Part shown: positions 45,966 to 57,259 of the stretch, one piece after another
Layout of the letters: each line of letters starts with the position of its first letter
Position numbering within the stretch: position 1 is the first letter of the stretch
From: Geosiphon pyriformis
Taxonomy: Eukaryota > Glomeromycota > Glomeromycetes > Archaeosporales > Geosiphonaceae
Reading direction: 5' to 3'
DNA length: 64,000 nt
Assembly (NCBI GenBank): GCA_016748015.1
Contig: JAAOMT010000503.1
Coordinates: 365,258-429,257 of the forward strand
Notes under the pieces: generated by a model
What the model saw: the letters and a program-made list of their open reading frames with translations, nothing else
What the model was told of the DNA's origin: nothing
Database searches by the model: none
Position numbers and translations under genes: made by a program

Positions 45966-46938
45966 TGTTACCAGAGATTTTTGGTCTCTTTTCTTGTATG
46001 TTGTTAATGTTGATTTGCTGTGAATTCACGTTTTCAGAAAGTAGTTGGACCTTCAGTAACTGAATTTATCTTCTAATTATCTCCTATAATTTGAATTGCT
46101 GGGCTTATAAGTAGAATGGCCAATTCCTTGCCAGTTACTTTATGTAGTTATGTTGTAGTAAACATTAACTCTTTCCCAGAAATTGCTCGTCTGAAAGCTC
46201 ACTAAAAATGTGTAGTTACTTTGCTGTGAAAGTCAACTTTTCTACAAGAATCTTGTCTGTAGACTACCCAAATAATTATGATAAGAAAAGAAAAGAAAAA
46301 TATAAAAAATATAAAAGAAATAGAATTCTGTCAAGAGAAACGTTTTCTATTCAGGCCTGGAGTCACTAACAGTTTATTGAAATTGGTAGCTAATCAATTT
46401 CAAAACATTAGTTGTGTTGAGGGAATTTCAAGTGTAATAATTTAAGAATTTGGTTTTCAAATATTTAATTTTTATTTGATTTTGTAAAAAGGTGATTTGT
46501 TTCAATTAAGATATCTAAAGTAGGATACTATAATAAGATACTATGAAAAGATACATTTTTCTGAAGAGAAAAGCTCTTCTTTTATACAACTTGTTGTAGT
46601 ACTATTCTTTGAACTTGCACTTTTCTCTTTTCTTCAATTTGGGTGAACTAAAGATATATTTCGGCGAATTTACAAGTTATTTCACTGAACTATTGATTAT
46701 TTCGACGAATTTTCATTAATTTCGGCGAATTTTGGCTATGTTAAATAGTTCAGGGTATTGTGTAATTTGATCATCTTAATTTCTAGAGTACAAATTGGAT
46801 TATTGATTAAGTAATAATATTTGATAATTTGATTAAATAATAAGTGATACTTGAAATAATAATAATGTATGCTACTTAATGATAGGAATTATGAAGGTAA
46901 TTTCATGCTAATTAATAGCTAAAATTCCACTAGTAACA
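45966..46938 (-). repeat. 5' LTR of element 1
   Basis: 973 bp, same length as the partner. Contains TTCGGCGAA (46660), TTCGACGAA (46701) and TTCGGCGAA (46721), each a TTCG-N-CGAA palindrome, in the U3 part. Ends CACTAGTAACA. Confidence 0.93.
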
Positions 46939-47815
46939 ATGTCTATGCTGTTTTTAAAAGAAAACAGAAAAACAACTTGGTTTTTAGTATTATTTAAATA
47001 CTTGTGTTTAAATAATTGGTAATATTTTTTAACAATAGCTTGTTAATTAGGACTATTAACTACATAAAAAAACCAAAACATATTGTTATTAGTAGACAAT
47101 TTTGCTAATTACAATTATAATACAAAATTTATTACAAATATTTATATTAAACAGTTTGTATCTAACTTAATAACACATATTTAGTCTATAAATATTGAAA
47201 TTATTTATTGTTTTAAGACATATTACTATTATTATTATTATTTACTATATATTAGATTTTTTTAATAATAGTGCCAATAATATTTATGTAATCAACTAAC
47301 TTCAAACAATGTGTTTAATTTATAGAACATAGAAAAATGTTTCAAATAAAATAATTGTTTATTGTTAGCACAAAGTTGGCATTTTTCTAATTAATACAAA
47401 TAACAACTTTTAGAATAAAACTACAAACTCGAAAATAATAATTAATTATAATCAAAAAATAATATTAATAAAAATTAAGAATTATTACAAAAAGTTCAAT
47501 TGCATATAGCTAAATTGTACATATTTATTAATTGAAAACTTGATAAATCTATTTGAAAAAAACAATACAATTACTTTAGAACATCTGAATGATAATAAGA
47601 TTATAAACTATATTATAACAAATCATAAAATAAAACATAATAGCTTTAATAAAAAACAAAAAATACAAAAAGTAATAAATATTAAGAATATACTAATTGT
47701 TATTACAAATTTTAAACAGTTTATAAAACTTAAAAATAGCAAAGAATTTTATGATGTAGTTAATAAGTTTACTTATATTAAATATATATTTCATAAAAGA
47801 ATACAAGATAAATAA
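46939..47815 (+). pseudogene. Tigger/pogo-type transposase, 3' half
   Basis: After the ATGT duplication the transposase frame resumes as CLCCF, KKTEKQLGF and YYLNT, joining DYAK on the other side of the LTR element. A small frame change later, NILLLVDNF (second catalytic Asp near 47095) is clear. The following block aligns with the FLPPNTTSxxQPLD-GII-FK region, here with Gln to TAG, Pro to Ser and Asp to Asn. The last part, 47540-47815, reads INLFEKNNT and NILIVITNFKQFI, matching the usual acidic or helical C-terminal tail of Tigger proteins only loosely. It is heavily AT-biased and inactive. Confidence 0.65.
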
Positions 47816-49792
47816 AAACAAATAATTATTATAAGTTTTTTTAATATTGCATAAACTATTTAAAAATTCCTATAAAAATATGCAAATAATTTATTTTTTA
47901 ATAATATTATATCTATTTTTATTATATATATACTATATATACTTAAATTTAAGAAAACTTATAATATTTAATTTTATTATAATTATAAATGAAATAACAA
48001 AAACATAATAATAAATTTTAATCTAAATTGGTTTTTGGATTTATTATTTAATATATTGATTTTTATTAATTTTAAAAACAAAACAAATTATATTTTTATA
48101 TGTATTTTTAATTAATTAATTTATTAAGTTATTTAATTTAAAGAATTAAACTAATTAAATAAAAACTAAAACTATTTTTTTTGGTTTTTTAATAATAATA
48201 ATATTAATAATATTTAAAAAACAATTATTAATTATTAAAATTTTTCTGAATAAATAGTTTTTATTTTAATGTTTAATGTTTTTTTAAATTAAAATTGGCT
48301 TATATTAAGACTGTTTTTTAGTTTAAACATTATTTTATTAATGTAAAATTAATATTTAAAAATAATATAAAACAGTTTTATATAAAATTTGTCTTTTTAT
48401 TTTTTTACTTTTAAAATTGCTAGGTTTTTGGTAATTTTATTAATAAAATTAAGATTATACTTAATATTTTTGATAAAATCTCTTAAATAATATTAAAATT
48501 TGTTAATATTTAATAATATATTGTTATTTGTTTTAAAATTTTTAATATAAATATAGCTGTTTTAATTAATTGATTAATTTTGGTAATTAAAAACAATATT
48601 AAATTTTTTTTATTAATATAAAAAAAATTATTATTTTTATAATATGTTTAAAATTAAGTTAATTAATTTTTTTTAATTATATAACTTTTGAAATTAGTAA
48701 ATTAATTTTTTAAGTTTATAATTATATTTGTTTTATTCTTTGTTTTTTTAATTATTTTAGTAATTATATATAATTATTATTTTTGTTTTTAAGAAACTTA
48801 AATATTGTAATTATAAAAATTAATATTATTATGTTTAAAAAAATTTTTTTTATTAATTAAAATTATTTGGTTTTAATTTTAATCTTTTTTTTTAAGTTTT
48901 TATTTGAATTTGTAATTAGTTTTAAAGTTTTTAAATTTTGTTTTATTAATACTAAGTTTTATATTAAGACTTTTGTTTTTTTTGTTATTTTGTCTTTAAT
49001 TATCTTTGTTATTATTAATATTATTAATTTTTTGGTTGATTTTTAATTGGTTTTTTTAAATTAAAATTAATTCTATTGATTTCACTAATTAAATTTGTTA
49101 TTAAACTTATTAGTATTTTAATTTTTTGGTAATTAAATTAATGTTTTTTTTTGTTTTATATATTAAATTAAAAAACAATTGTATTGTAATTAGAAAAAAA
49201 AATTAATATTTTTAAAAATAAAAAAATAAAAAAATTAATAAATTTAAAACAAAATATATTAAAGATAATATATAAATGTTTTAAGCAATAAAGTTAATAA
49301 AAAAATATTTGTTTAAATAATTATTTTTTAAAAGCTTTAAACTTTTAAAATTAAGTTAAACATAAATAATAGTATTAAATAAATAAGTATAATAATAAAA
49401 ATAATTGTATTTTGGTCATTTATATATATAAAATGTTTTTTTAAAGTAAATTTTTCTTATTAAATTTAATATAATATGATTTTAATTAAATTTAATAATA
49501 AATAAACTTGATATTTTTTTTAATTTTATAAGTAATTATATTTTTTTATAATATTATAAATTATATTCATATAATAATATTATTTTTAAAAATATTATAT
49601 AGCTTTTGTAAAATAATAATATAAAATCTTAATATCTTTATATACTTTTAAAGATATATAGTTACAAAATAATACTTTTTTGTTAATAATATTTATATTA
49701 TCTTTAAATATAATACTTTTAAAAAACTTGTATTAAAAAATTGATAACAAAAAACAACAATTTAATTAACAAATTGCTTTTTTATTATATAT
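47816..49792. other. Long AT-rich block
   Basis: Close to pure A+T. The part at about 48240-49160 is T-rich on this strand and the rest A-rich, which could mark eroded coding sequence, but no motif is readable. No gene or tandem repeat is supported. Confidence 0.5.
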
Positions 49793-50668
49793 TGTTACAG
49801 ATAATTATTTGGAGTCTCAAGTCAAATAACAAATCCATAACTTGGTGCTTAATTGGTACTCGGATGTTGATATCTGAAGGTTTTGTTGTAAAGTCCTTTG
49901 TATAATAGACAGAGATTTAATTGTTGTCTTTTCCATAGCCTCCCAGAATCGCAATTCTGTTAAATTTCTTTCTCAGCATAGTGGCCAGTAATCTTGACAG
50001 AGATGCTCTTCTGATAAGCTATCTTTAAATTTTCAATTCTTATATCCTTCCTTTGGGGTCTTTTACCAGGCTATCCTTGATGTTAATAACTTAGTGCTTA
50101 ACTCTTTAATCAATTAGTAAAACAAAGAAATGAAAACATAAAAGAAATAAAAGAAAATAAAGAAATAAACAAAAGCAATTGCAAGTTAGTATCCTGTCAA
50201 TAGCCATAATCAAGAGCTATTGTTCTAGCATGGTTAAGTATTAATTACTATCAACATGAAATGTTGATAATGGAGAGTGGATTTGGATGGTAAATAGTTA
50301 TTTATTTGATATTTGTGAATAAAAGGTTGCTTAAATCAAATCTAAACTGAGAGGTCTGTTTTTTTCTACTTCTAATGCTATCACTATATATACATAATTG
50401 ATGTTCTATGAGATCACTCACATTTCTGAGCAATGTGCTATGATTTCTTGAGCAATGCTCACATTGCTAAGCAATGTGCTCTAATTTCTAACATTGCTCC
50501 ATATTGCTAAGCAATGTGCCATGTTTTCTGATATTGCTTCACATTGCTGAGCAATGTGCCATGATTTCTGACATTGCTTTACATTGCTAAGCAATGTGCT
50601 CATGTGCTAAATACTATTCTCTTATTGGTCTGCTATTTTCTATATCTGTTTTCTTTTTATGAGTAATA
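49793..50668 (-). repeat. 3' LTR of element 2
   Basis: Begins TGTTACAGATAATTATTTGG and ends ATGAGTAATA (altered from GTAACA). Has five units of the 40-bp palindromic repeat. Confidence 0.92.
50420..50610. repeat. 40-bp palindromic repeat array in U3
   Basis: ACATTGCTNAGCAATGT, a perfect palindrome around one base, is at 50461, 50541 and 50581, with one-mismatch versions at 50501 and 50420. Spacing is 40-41 bp. The partner LTR has two units and the LTR at 1-580 has three. Confidence 0.85.
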
Positions 50669-50685
50669 TTATCTCCTTCTTTTTA
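50669..50685 (-). promoter_or_regulatory. Polypurine tract, element 2
   Basis: Minus-strand AAAAAGAAGGAGATAA abuts the 3' LTR. The ORF3 stop TAA (50683-50685) overlaps its start. Confidence 0.75.
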
Positions 50686-51150
50686 ATATTGAGCTCCATT
50701 GAAATCTTTGTTTTGAATTAATTCCAATACTTCTTTTTCAAGTATTGTTTGTTTGACTCTATTTCTTATGTCTTCTACTTGTGTATTGTTTATTCTTCCC
50801 CATTGGTTAATGGTTATGGTTTCCATGTCAAAGTGTAACAGTATTTCTGAATAGTTTCAAAATATGTTGTATAGTTAGTACATTGTTTTAACATGTAGTG
50901 TTGAATTCATTTTCTTTCCAGTAAATTCTTCAATTTGTTGTATTATGGCTTGGTTGAATATTTTCTTGGATTTGTTGATATACAATTTCTGAATATTCAA
51001 CTTCCGACCTAACTGGTAGTAACAGTATGATATTGGAAGTTGTTCTGTTTATTGCTTCCAATTCTCTTTTGTAAGTTCTTCTGTTGGTGCCATAATAGGT
51101 ATTTTTCCAAAAGTATTCTTTACTTTTTCTATTATGTTATCTGACCAGTT
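50683..51150 (-). pseudogene. ORF3 remnant, element 2 (unknown function)
   Basis: Readable on the minus strand as KVKNTFGKIPIMAPTEELT, YCYYQLGRKLNIQKLYINKS, IIQQIEEFTGKKMNST, ETITINQWGRINNTQ and VKQTILEKEVLELIQ, ending DFNGAQY-stop at the polypurine tract. Stops and frame changes interrupt it. The order of blocks follows ORF3 of element 1, and the last residues match the end read in element 3 (DFDRAQS). No membrane segment. Function unknown. Confidence 0.5.
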
Positions 51151-51599
51151 TTTATCATTCTTTGGTAATCGCTAATATAGTGTATTCTTTGTCTTTCTTT
51201 TGGTGTTTTGATAGCAAATTGTTTGGTTGTTAACAATAATTTCCATGTCCAGAGGTTGTTGACTTAAGGCCTAAGATAATTGTTAAGCTATGGTGTAGAT
51301 ATGATCTGGTATTTCTATTTTATCTTGGTTGTTTTTGTTACATATACTGTGCTCTTATATATTCTTTTGGTTGTTCAATTTGACGTGTTTGGTTCAATAA
51401 TTATGATTGGTTCCAAATCTCATGGAATCTTATCTGATTGAATTAGTATTCTTTGTACTCTCAGTCATAGAATGTTATTGGTGAATGATGATGCTATCTG
51501 GTGATATGGTTTCAGTTGATCACTATGTGCTGCTTTGGCTAAAATTTTATTGTCTCATCTTAATTTATAAGCTTCATTTCCAAGAATTTCTTCTATGTG

Positions 51600-52530
51600 A
51601 AATAGTCCATTCTATTTGGGGTCAAATTTTTTACTCTATTGTTTTTCCACTTTGGTATAATGTAGAAGTACTTTGTCTTCAATCTTGAATTCAACTGGTT
51701 TATTTGGTAGTTAGTTATCATGTCATTTTTTTTGCTTTTCTTGTAACTTTTGAATATTGTTAGCTGCTTTTTGTTGTTTGTTTTCTAGAGTTTCCATCAA
51801 GTCATATGTTCTTCTTAGCAAATTATCTTCAGTTATTGGTTCTGTTAGATAAGTGTTGACTTCTATCTCAATTGGTAATGTTGCTGTTCTACTATATACT
51901 AATTCAAATAGTATTGTTTGTGTAGTGTCTTGTTTCATTGTCTGATAAGCAAATAATATTGATGGTATGAACAAATCTCATTGTCTTGGTTTTTTTGACT
52001 GATTTTGGCGATTGCTTCACACAATGTTCTGTTAAATCTTTCAACTAATCCATTGGTTTGTAGATGGTATGGTGATGACAATAGTCTTTTAACTCCAAAT
52101 CTTTGACTTAATTCTGCCAGTGTTCTGTTCACAAAGTGAGTTTCTTGATCTGATAGTAATTCTTTTGGACATCCATGTTAACAGATCAAATCTTGATAAA
52201 CAAATTTAGCAATGGATTCTGCATCTGCTCTTTGAATGGCTTTTGCTTCTGGCCATTTAGTAAGATAATCCATAGCTACTGCAATATATCTGTTGCCTCT
52301 GCTGGTAATTGTTAATGATCTGACTAAGTCAATTCCAATGTAATCAAATAGTTGTTCCACTTTGATTGGTCTTAATGGTTCACTGGATCTTGTTTTTTCT
52401 CTTCTCTGACAAGCATCACAATTTTAAACATATTAAATAATATCTGGATACATTGATGGCCAATAGTATCTTTTTCTGGTTCTTTTCATGGTTGCTTCTT
52501 TATGAAAATGTTCTGCTGTTAAGTCTGAGT
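51600..52530 (-). pseudogene. Integrase, element 2
   Basis: The DDE core is clear: YIGIDLVRSLTITSRGN near 52330, LLSDQETHFVN near 52150 and GLVERFNRTLCEA near 52060, with all three acidic residues present. CDACQRREKTR of the zinc part is near 52410. The C-terminal region has AYQTMKQDTTQTILFEL, RTATLPIE and VEFKIEDKVLL. A TAG at 51612 sits where the family has Trp before NGLFHIEEI, the same position as in element 1. Frame changes occur near 52000. Confidence 0.87.
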
Positions 52531-52859
52531 GCATGTTGAATAATATTGTCTCTTTCTCTGATTCTGTAATTACTCTGATTGGTTGATCTGGATTTCTTCT
52601 GTTCTTTTGGTAAAGTATATTTTGATGATTGATAAAATATTTTGATTGTTGTTTTATGTTGTTTTGTTCTTTTTGAAATAATTTCTTCTTGAATGATTGA
52701 GCATTTATATAATATTGAAGTTGTTAGTATTTTTGTGTATTCATGTTTTGTTATATTTTTGGTTTGAAATGTTTTTAGATTTGTCTCATTCATGACAATC
52801 CGTTAGCATTTTCATTGTCTTTTCCTTTTTTATAATGTATTGTATAATTAAATAGTGAA

Positions 52860-53190
52860 AGTTCTATTTTCTATCTGGCATGGTGATTGTCTACAAATTT
52901 TTGTTTTTGAATTGAAGTTAATCCCTTGTGATCCATATATATTTCAAACTTTTGGCTCAAGTATTCTCTCCATTTTATGACTGTCCAATAGATTGCTAGA
53001 TGTTCCAGTACTGGTGTTCCATAGTTTTTTTCAGCTGGATTTAAGTTTTTACTGGCATAAGCTACTGGATCTTCTTTTCCATCTGGTCTTTTTTGTGATA
53101 GTACTGCTCCCAATGCTTGATCTGATGCATCTGTAGTGATAATAAATGATTTGCTGTGGTCTGGATACATTAACACTGGAGCTTAAATAA
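52860..53190 (-). pseudogene. RNase H domain, element 2
   Basis: FIITTDASDQALGAVLSQ, YASKNLNPAEKNYGTP, LEHLAIYWTVIKWREYL and IYMDHKGLTSIQ: the catalytic Asp, Glu and Asp are present. It is in a different frame from RT. TAG 53234 replaces Trp before TEAQQKAF, the same codon as in element 1. Confidence 0.85.
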
Positions 53191-53499
53191 GCTTTCTTCT
53201 CAATATGTTGAATGCTTTTTGTTGAGCTTCAGTCTATTCATACTTCACATTTTTGGTTTGTAAATGGTAAAGCAACTGGACTAGTTTAGAAAAATCCTTA
53301 ATGAAGCAGTGATAATAGTCTGCGAATTCCAAAAATGCCCTTAGTTCTGGCAAGTTTGTTGGTACTAGAAAGTTTTTTACTATTGCAATTTTATCTGGAT
53401 CCGTTTGATACCATCTTTGCTTACCACATGTCCCAAAAACTTGAGCTCAGTTTTGCCAAAGAAGCATTTGTTGGCATTTGGTTTCAATTTTGCTCATCT

Positions 53500-54250
53500 G
53501 AGTCTTTTAAATACTTATTAAAGATGATGTAAATGGTCATCAAATGTCTTAGAAAATACATTTGTGTCGTCTAAGTATACAACTACTGATTTCCATAGTA
53601 ATTCAGTATAGACAATTTCCATAAGTTATTAAAATGTTGCTGAAGTGTTCATCAAGCCAAATGGCATGACTTCAAATTTGAAATTCACTTTTCTTGTTGT
53701 GAATGCAGTCTTTTCTTTGTCAGCTGAGTCCATAGCTACTTGCCAGTAGCCACTATCTAAATCTAGTGTTGAAAACCATTTATTTTCTTTAAAAGCATTG
53801 AACAGTTCTTGGATCTTTGGAGTTGGGTAGCTATCTTCTTTGGTTACTCCATTCAATTTCTGGTAATCTACACAAAAGCAAATTTTTCCATTCTTCTTTT
53901 GGACTAGTACCACTGGTGATGACTATGAATTCATTAATGGCTGAATTAGCCTATTCTCAAGCATCCGATTGATTTCTTGACAAATGATCTCATGGCTAGC
54001 TGGTAGTACTCTGTATGTTCTTTGCTTAATTGGCATTGCATCTCCAGTCTTGATCTGATGCTGGATGATGTTGGTGTGGCCAAATTCATTTTTACTTGCA
54101 AAAATGTCATTGAAATTGCTGAGTAACATTTTTAGTTGCATTTGTTGGAGTGGGTCTAGATTTCCCATGTTCATCTGTTCCAATTGTTTGAGTTGGAACA
54201 AATAACATTTGCTTCGTCTGTAAATGGTTTGTAATGTAATGTCCATATAT
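53500..54250 (-). pseudogene. Reverse transcriptase, element 2
   Basis: MNMGNLDPLQQMQLKMLLSN leads in, then QRTYRVLPASHEIICQEI, VLVQKKNGKICFCVDYQKLN, YPTPKIQELFNAF, WFSTLDLDSGYWQVAMD, KTAFTT, EVMPFGLMNTSATF and the catalytic VVYLDDTNVFS near 53570, with both Asp residues kept. It is in the same frame as dUTPase and gag. Stops: two near 53920 and one after SATF. Better preserved than in element 1. Confidence 0.92.
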
Positions 54251-54559
54251 TCACAAAGCTATGAAAAGTCTGGAATGTGATTTGGTGATTGCTTCTCAAC
54301 TTTGGTGATCAAATATCTAATGATGGTTCTCTTTAGTATTTCGATGACATTTTCTGTTGTGTTGTAGATAGAGATTTTTATATTTTTGGGGCTCTTAGCT
54401 AATATGTAGAGATTAGTGAGTCCAATCTTTCCTGATTCACAAATAGTGGCTTTTGCTTCAAACAACTGAGCTTGATTCTTTATTTTTCTTTTTATGGTTA
54501 ACATATACTGGTCATATGATAGAATGGAAATTGTTTAATGAGTTGAGATAATTTCTCCT

Positions 54560-55010
54560 TTGTTAATAATCTCTTCCTCCACCATATTAATTGGTATATC
54601 TATTCTACCCATTGATCCAAATCCCTGTATTCCTTTAGCTGTGATCTCTAATTTTTCCCTGTTTCCCACTAACACTAGCTAAGCTACTTTCACCAGAGAT
54701 AGAAATATTGCCTGTGCTATCTTTTTATTTGGATCTATGATATATGTTTTTTCTGAGTCATTTTGTAGCATAGCAATAATATTTTCTATGTATTCTGTGT
54801 CAATTATTCCTCCTCTGATGTTGATTCCCTTTTTTGCTAAACTACTCCTGGATGCTAATTGAACCATTGTTGTTGCTGGAATTTCCAGTGCTATTTTCAG
54901 ATTAATGCAAATGTGTGAGTAAGGTTCCAATTTGATGAGATTTTTTCCTAGATATCTCAGATCAAATTCTGTATTAGTACCATGTGTGCATTTAGGCATA
55001 ATACTTTCAT
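54560..55010 (-). pseudogene. dUTPase domain between protease and RT, element 2
   Basis: Motif 1 is altered (TEFDLRY for DAGYDL). Then come VQLASRSSLAKKGINIRG (motif 2), GIIDTEYIENI (motif 3 with Asp and Tyr), KKIAQAIFLSLV (motif 4) and, after a TAG at 54679, AKGIQGFGSMGRIDIP (motif 5, with Lys for Arg and Met for Thr). The leading helix-strand INLKIALEIPATT is shared with element 1. This confirms that the dUTPase is a regular part of these elements and not a one-off capture. Confidence 0.85.
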
Positions 55011-55254
55011 TATTATTACTGAACCATTTCAGTTCTTGTTTCTTGGTAAGGTCAGGGAGGGCAATATATGTTTCGGAGTTTGAATTAGGGTCCGAATTGT
55101 TGTTATTTTTGTTGCTGTATTGAGCAGAACTAGAACTGGTGTTTTCATCATTATCATTGTCAGAGTTTAAATTGGGATTGAAAATTGATTCCAATTCTGA
55201 TGCACAGTTGCTCATTGGTTCATCTTCTTCTGGAATAATGTAGATCATGTGTGA

Positions 55255-55910
55255 TGGTGAATTGTAAATAAGATCACACTTATTACAATACTTGAAGTCA
55301 CATGGAATCAAACAGTAGTCACATAATTGGGTGTTTATTTCTTCTAAGCATTGTTCCTGTTCTTTTCTAGTGGGTGCTAATTGTTGGTAATATTTATGAA
55401 ATTCCTCTGAATCATCTTCGATGTTGCCAAAGACATCAAAAGTTTGGATGTATTTAGGTTCAGAAAGTGATAAAAGGTTGTTTTTGATTTCCAGTAATTC
55501 ACTGGTTGTCATGCCTTCTGCTTTTGTATATGTCATTCTCCAGAGTTTATGTTTGTCATGGGAATATCCTTCTAATCGTCACAATGCTCTTTTTCAGGTG
55601 TCATTGATTGAAGTGCCTTTGCATACTCAGTCATTAATTAGGATTGTATATTGGCACATTTCATCGCACATTTCTTCTTGTCCAAGAATGTTGTTCCACA
55701 TTCTTTTATCTGGAAGAGTTTTTCCACAAGCTAAACATAGTGTATTATCCTATTTTCCCACTTATTTTGGTCTTCTAAAACATTCAACAAAACATGCGTG
55801 GCAATAAAACTTAGTTGCTGTCTGGTATTCTTCGTCATCATCACAGCATGTATCCATTAACAACAGTTTCTTGTCACAATCGACACATACTAGTTTGGGT
55901 CAGCAATAGG
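55255..55910 (-). pseudogene. Cys-rich putative zinc domain, element 2
   Basis: Minus strand: VCVDCDKKLLLMDTC, FYCHACFVECF, LCLACGKTLPD, EMCDEMCQYTI, matching the Cys pattern of element 1 with all eight cysteines present. A second cluster, CDYCLIPCDFKYCNKCDLIY, follows at about 55270-55330. After it lies a Ser/Asn/Asp-rich low-complexity linker to the dUTPase. A few stops interrupt it. Unknown family. Confidence 0.6.
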
Positions 55911-56239
55911 TAGACTGTTGTGATAGAGTGTAGGTGGCTGGAATATAAGTGTTGTTGGCTTGGGTGGTGTCTTTTTCTTTCCCTTTTCCTTTGTTTTTTC
56001 CTTTATCTTCTTCCCACTTCCAATTGGATGTCAGTTCATCATTGTCTGTTTATGTTAAATTGTCAGTCTCTCAGGTGAGTTCTTCTTTTTGTTTTCTTTT
56101 TTCTGGCTCATCCCATAATAGTATTGGTGGTAGTTCATTGTGATCTTCATTGGCCCAAGACACTTGATAGGCTTCCCAGATAGGTTTTTTCTCTTCTTCT
56201 TCTAATTCAATGAATGGTGTTGTTGGGGTGAGGATTTTG

Positions 56240-56660
56240 AAATGACCACACTTGGTGGGTACCTGTGTGTGTTGGCCATTCTGGCTAAGCTGTAGTTTTT
56301 GTGTGTTCCAGTCAAGCACAACATTTGCTTTGACTAACCAGTTATTACCAATTAATGCCTGGTACTGAATAGCTTCTATTACCAAAACTTTGATTAATGT
56401 AATAATACCGTTCACTTCAGAGGGAAAATCATCAATCTCACTGATAGGAGTTTTGGTTGCTCCATCTGCAGTAATGATTTGTGCACTGGCAGCTCAATCA
56501 ACTTGGCGACCTAATTGGTCCATGAGTTGTCATGTGATTATACTGTCAGCTGATCTACTGTCTAGGATTAGTTTAATAGCATGGCCATCAACTTTTGTGT
56601 CAGTGTACATAGCGGTGATTGATTTGGTGTCAAGAGCAGCTCCACTAAATAATGGAACTG
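56240..56660 (-). pseudogene. Aspartic protease, element 2 (DSR for DSG)
   Basis: LILDSRSADSIIT at about 56560 is the active site, with the Gly of DSG changed to Arg (GGA to AGA). The rest is recognisable: MDQLGRQVD, ITADGATKTPISEIDDF, IQYQALIGNNWLVKAN and LDWNTQKLQL. A stop lies in the ITYQLM position. In the same frame as gag. Inactive as read. Confidence 0.85.
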
Positions 56661-57259
56661 GTATAGTTTCTTCAAGTTTGAATGGGAAGATTGCTACTAG
56701 TGATTTGTCGTTGGTAACAGTGGCTGAAGGTATATTACTGGTGATTAGTTGTTTTTAGTTGGTTGCTGTGTTGTTGGGTGAGACGTTTTCTGGGATAACC
56801 AGAAGACTTAAATAGTGTTGTGCATTCGGGTTTTGGCCATACCTGGTGCCTGAATTCTGTTGTCAAAATCCTGATGACAGGTTTACAGAACTGGGGATCG
56901 GTTGATGGACTACTATTGACAATTTCCAGCTTTGTTGTGTTAATCTTGGTCTTTGAGTTCTATTTTGAGGTAAGTTATGTGGCAGTGTCTGATTTTGTTG
57001 GGGTGAATAATTTATCTGAGACTGCGGCTGATAAATAGGTTGGGACTGCAGTTGATAAATTGATGCTGAAGGCTGATAGACTAAAGGTGAGTATAATTGC
57101 TGTATTATTGGGGTTTGATATATTGGCTGCATTATAGGTAGGTAATTTGGTTGATATAAAGCTGAGTTTGATTGATTACTGATGTAATTTTGAGTTTGTA
57201 GTTGGCAATCAGAGTTTTGATACTAATTAGTTAATCTTTGGTTGCTTATCTTTTTTCAA

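Larger units (their letters stand above)
37045..46938 (-). mobile_element. LTR retrotransposon 1 (Ty3/gypsy-like, with dUTPase)
   Basis: 9,894 bp on the minus strand with two 973-bp LTRs, TG..CA ends, a primer binding site and a polypurine tract. It is flanked by ATGT on both sides (37041-37044 and 46939-46942), a 4-bp target duplication. Internal order, 5' to 3': gag, zinc knuckle, protease, Cys-rich domain, dUTPase, RT, RNase H, integrase, ORF3. Stops, two frame changes and altered catalytic residues make it defective. It split a Tigger/pogo transposase gene. Confidence 0.93.

Noticed and set aside
47540-47815. Independent host gene in the AT block
   Set aside because: Its position and residues fit the C-terminal tail of the split Tigger transposase; no separate start or intron signals.
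48240-49160. Eroded LINE or transposase in the T-rich block
   Set aside because: Only strand skew supports it; no motif could be aligned, so it is not listed as a feature.
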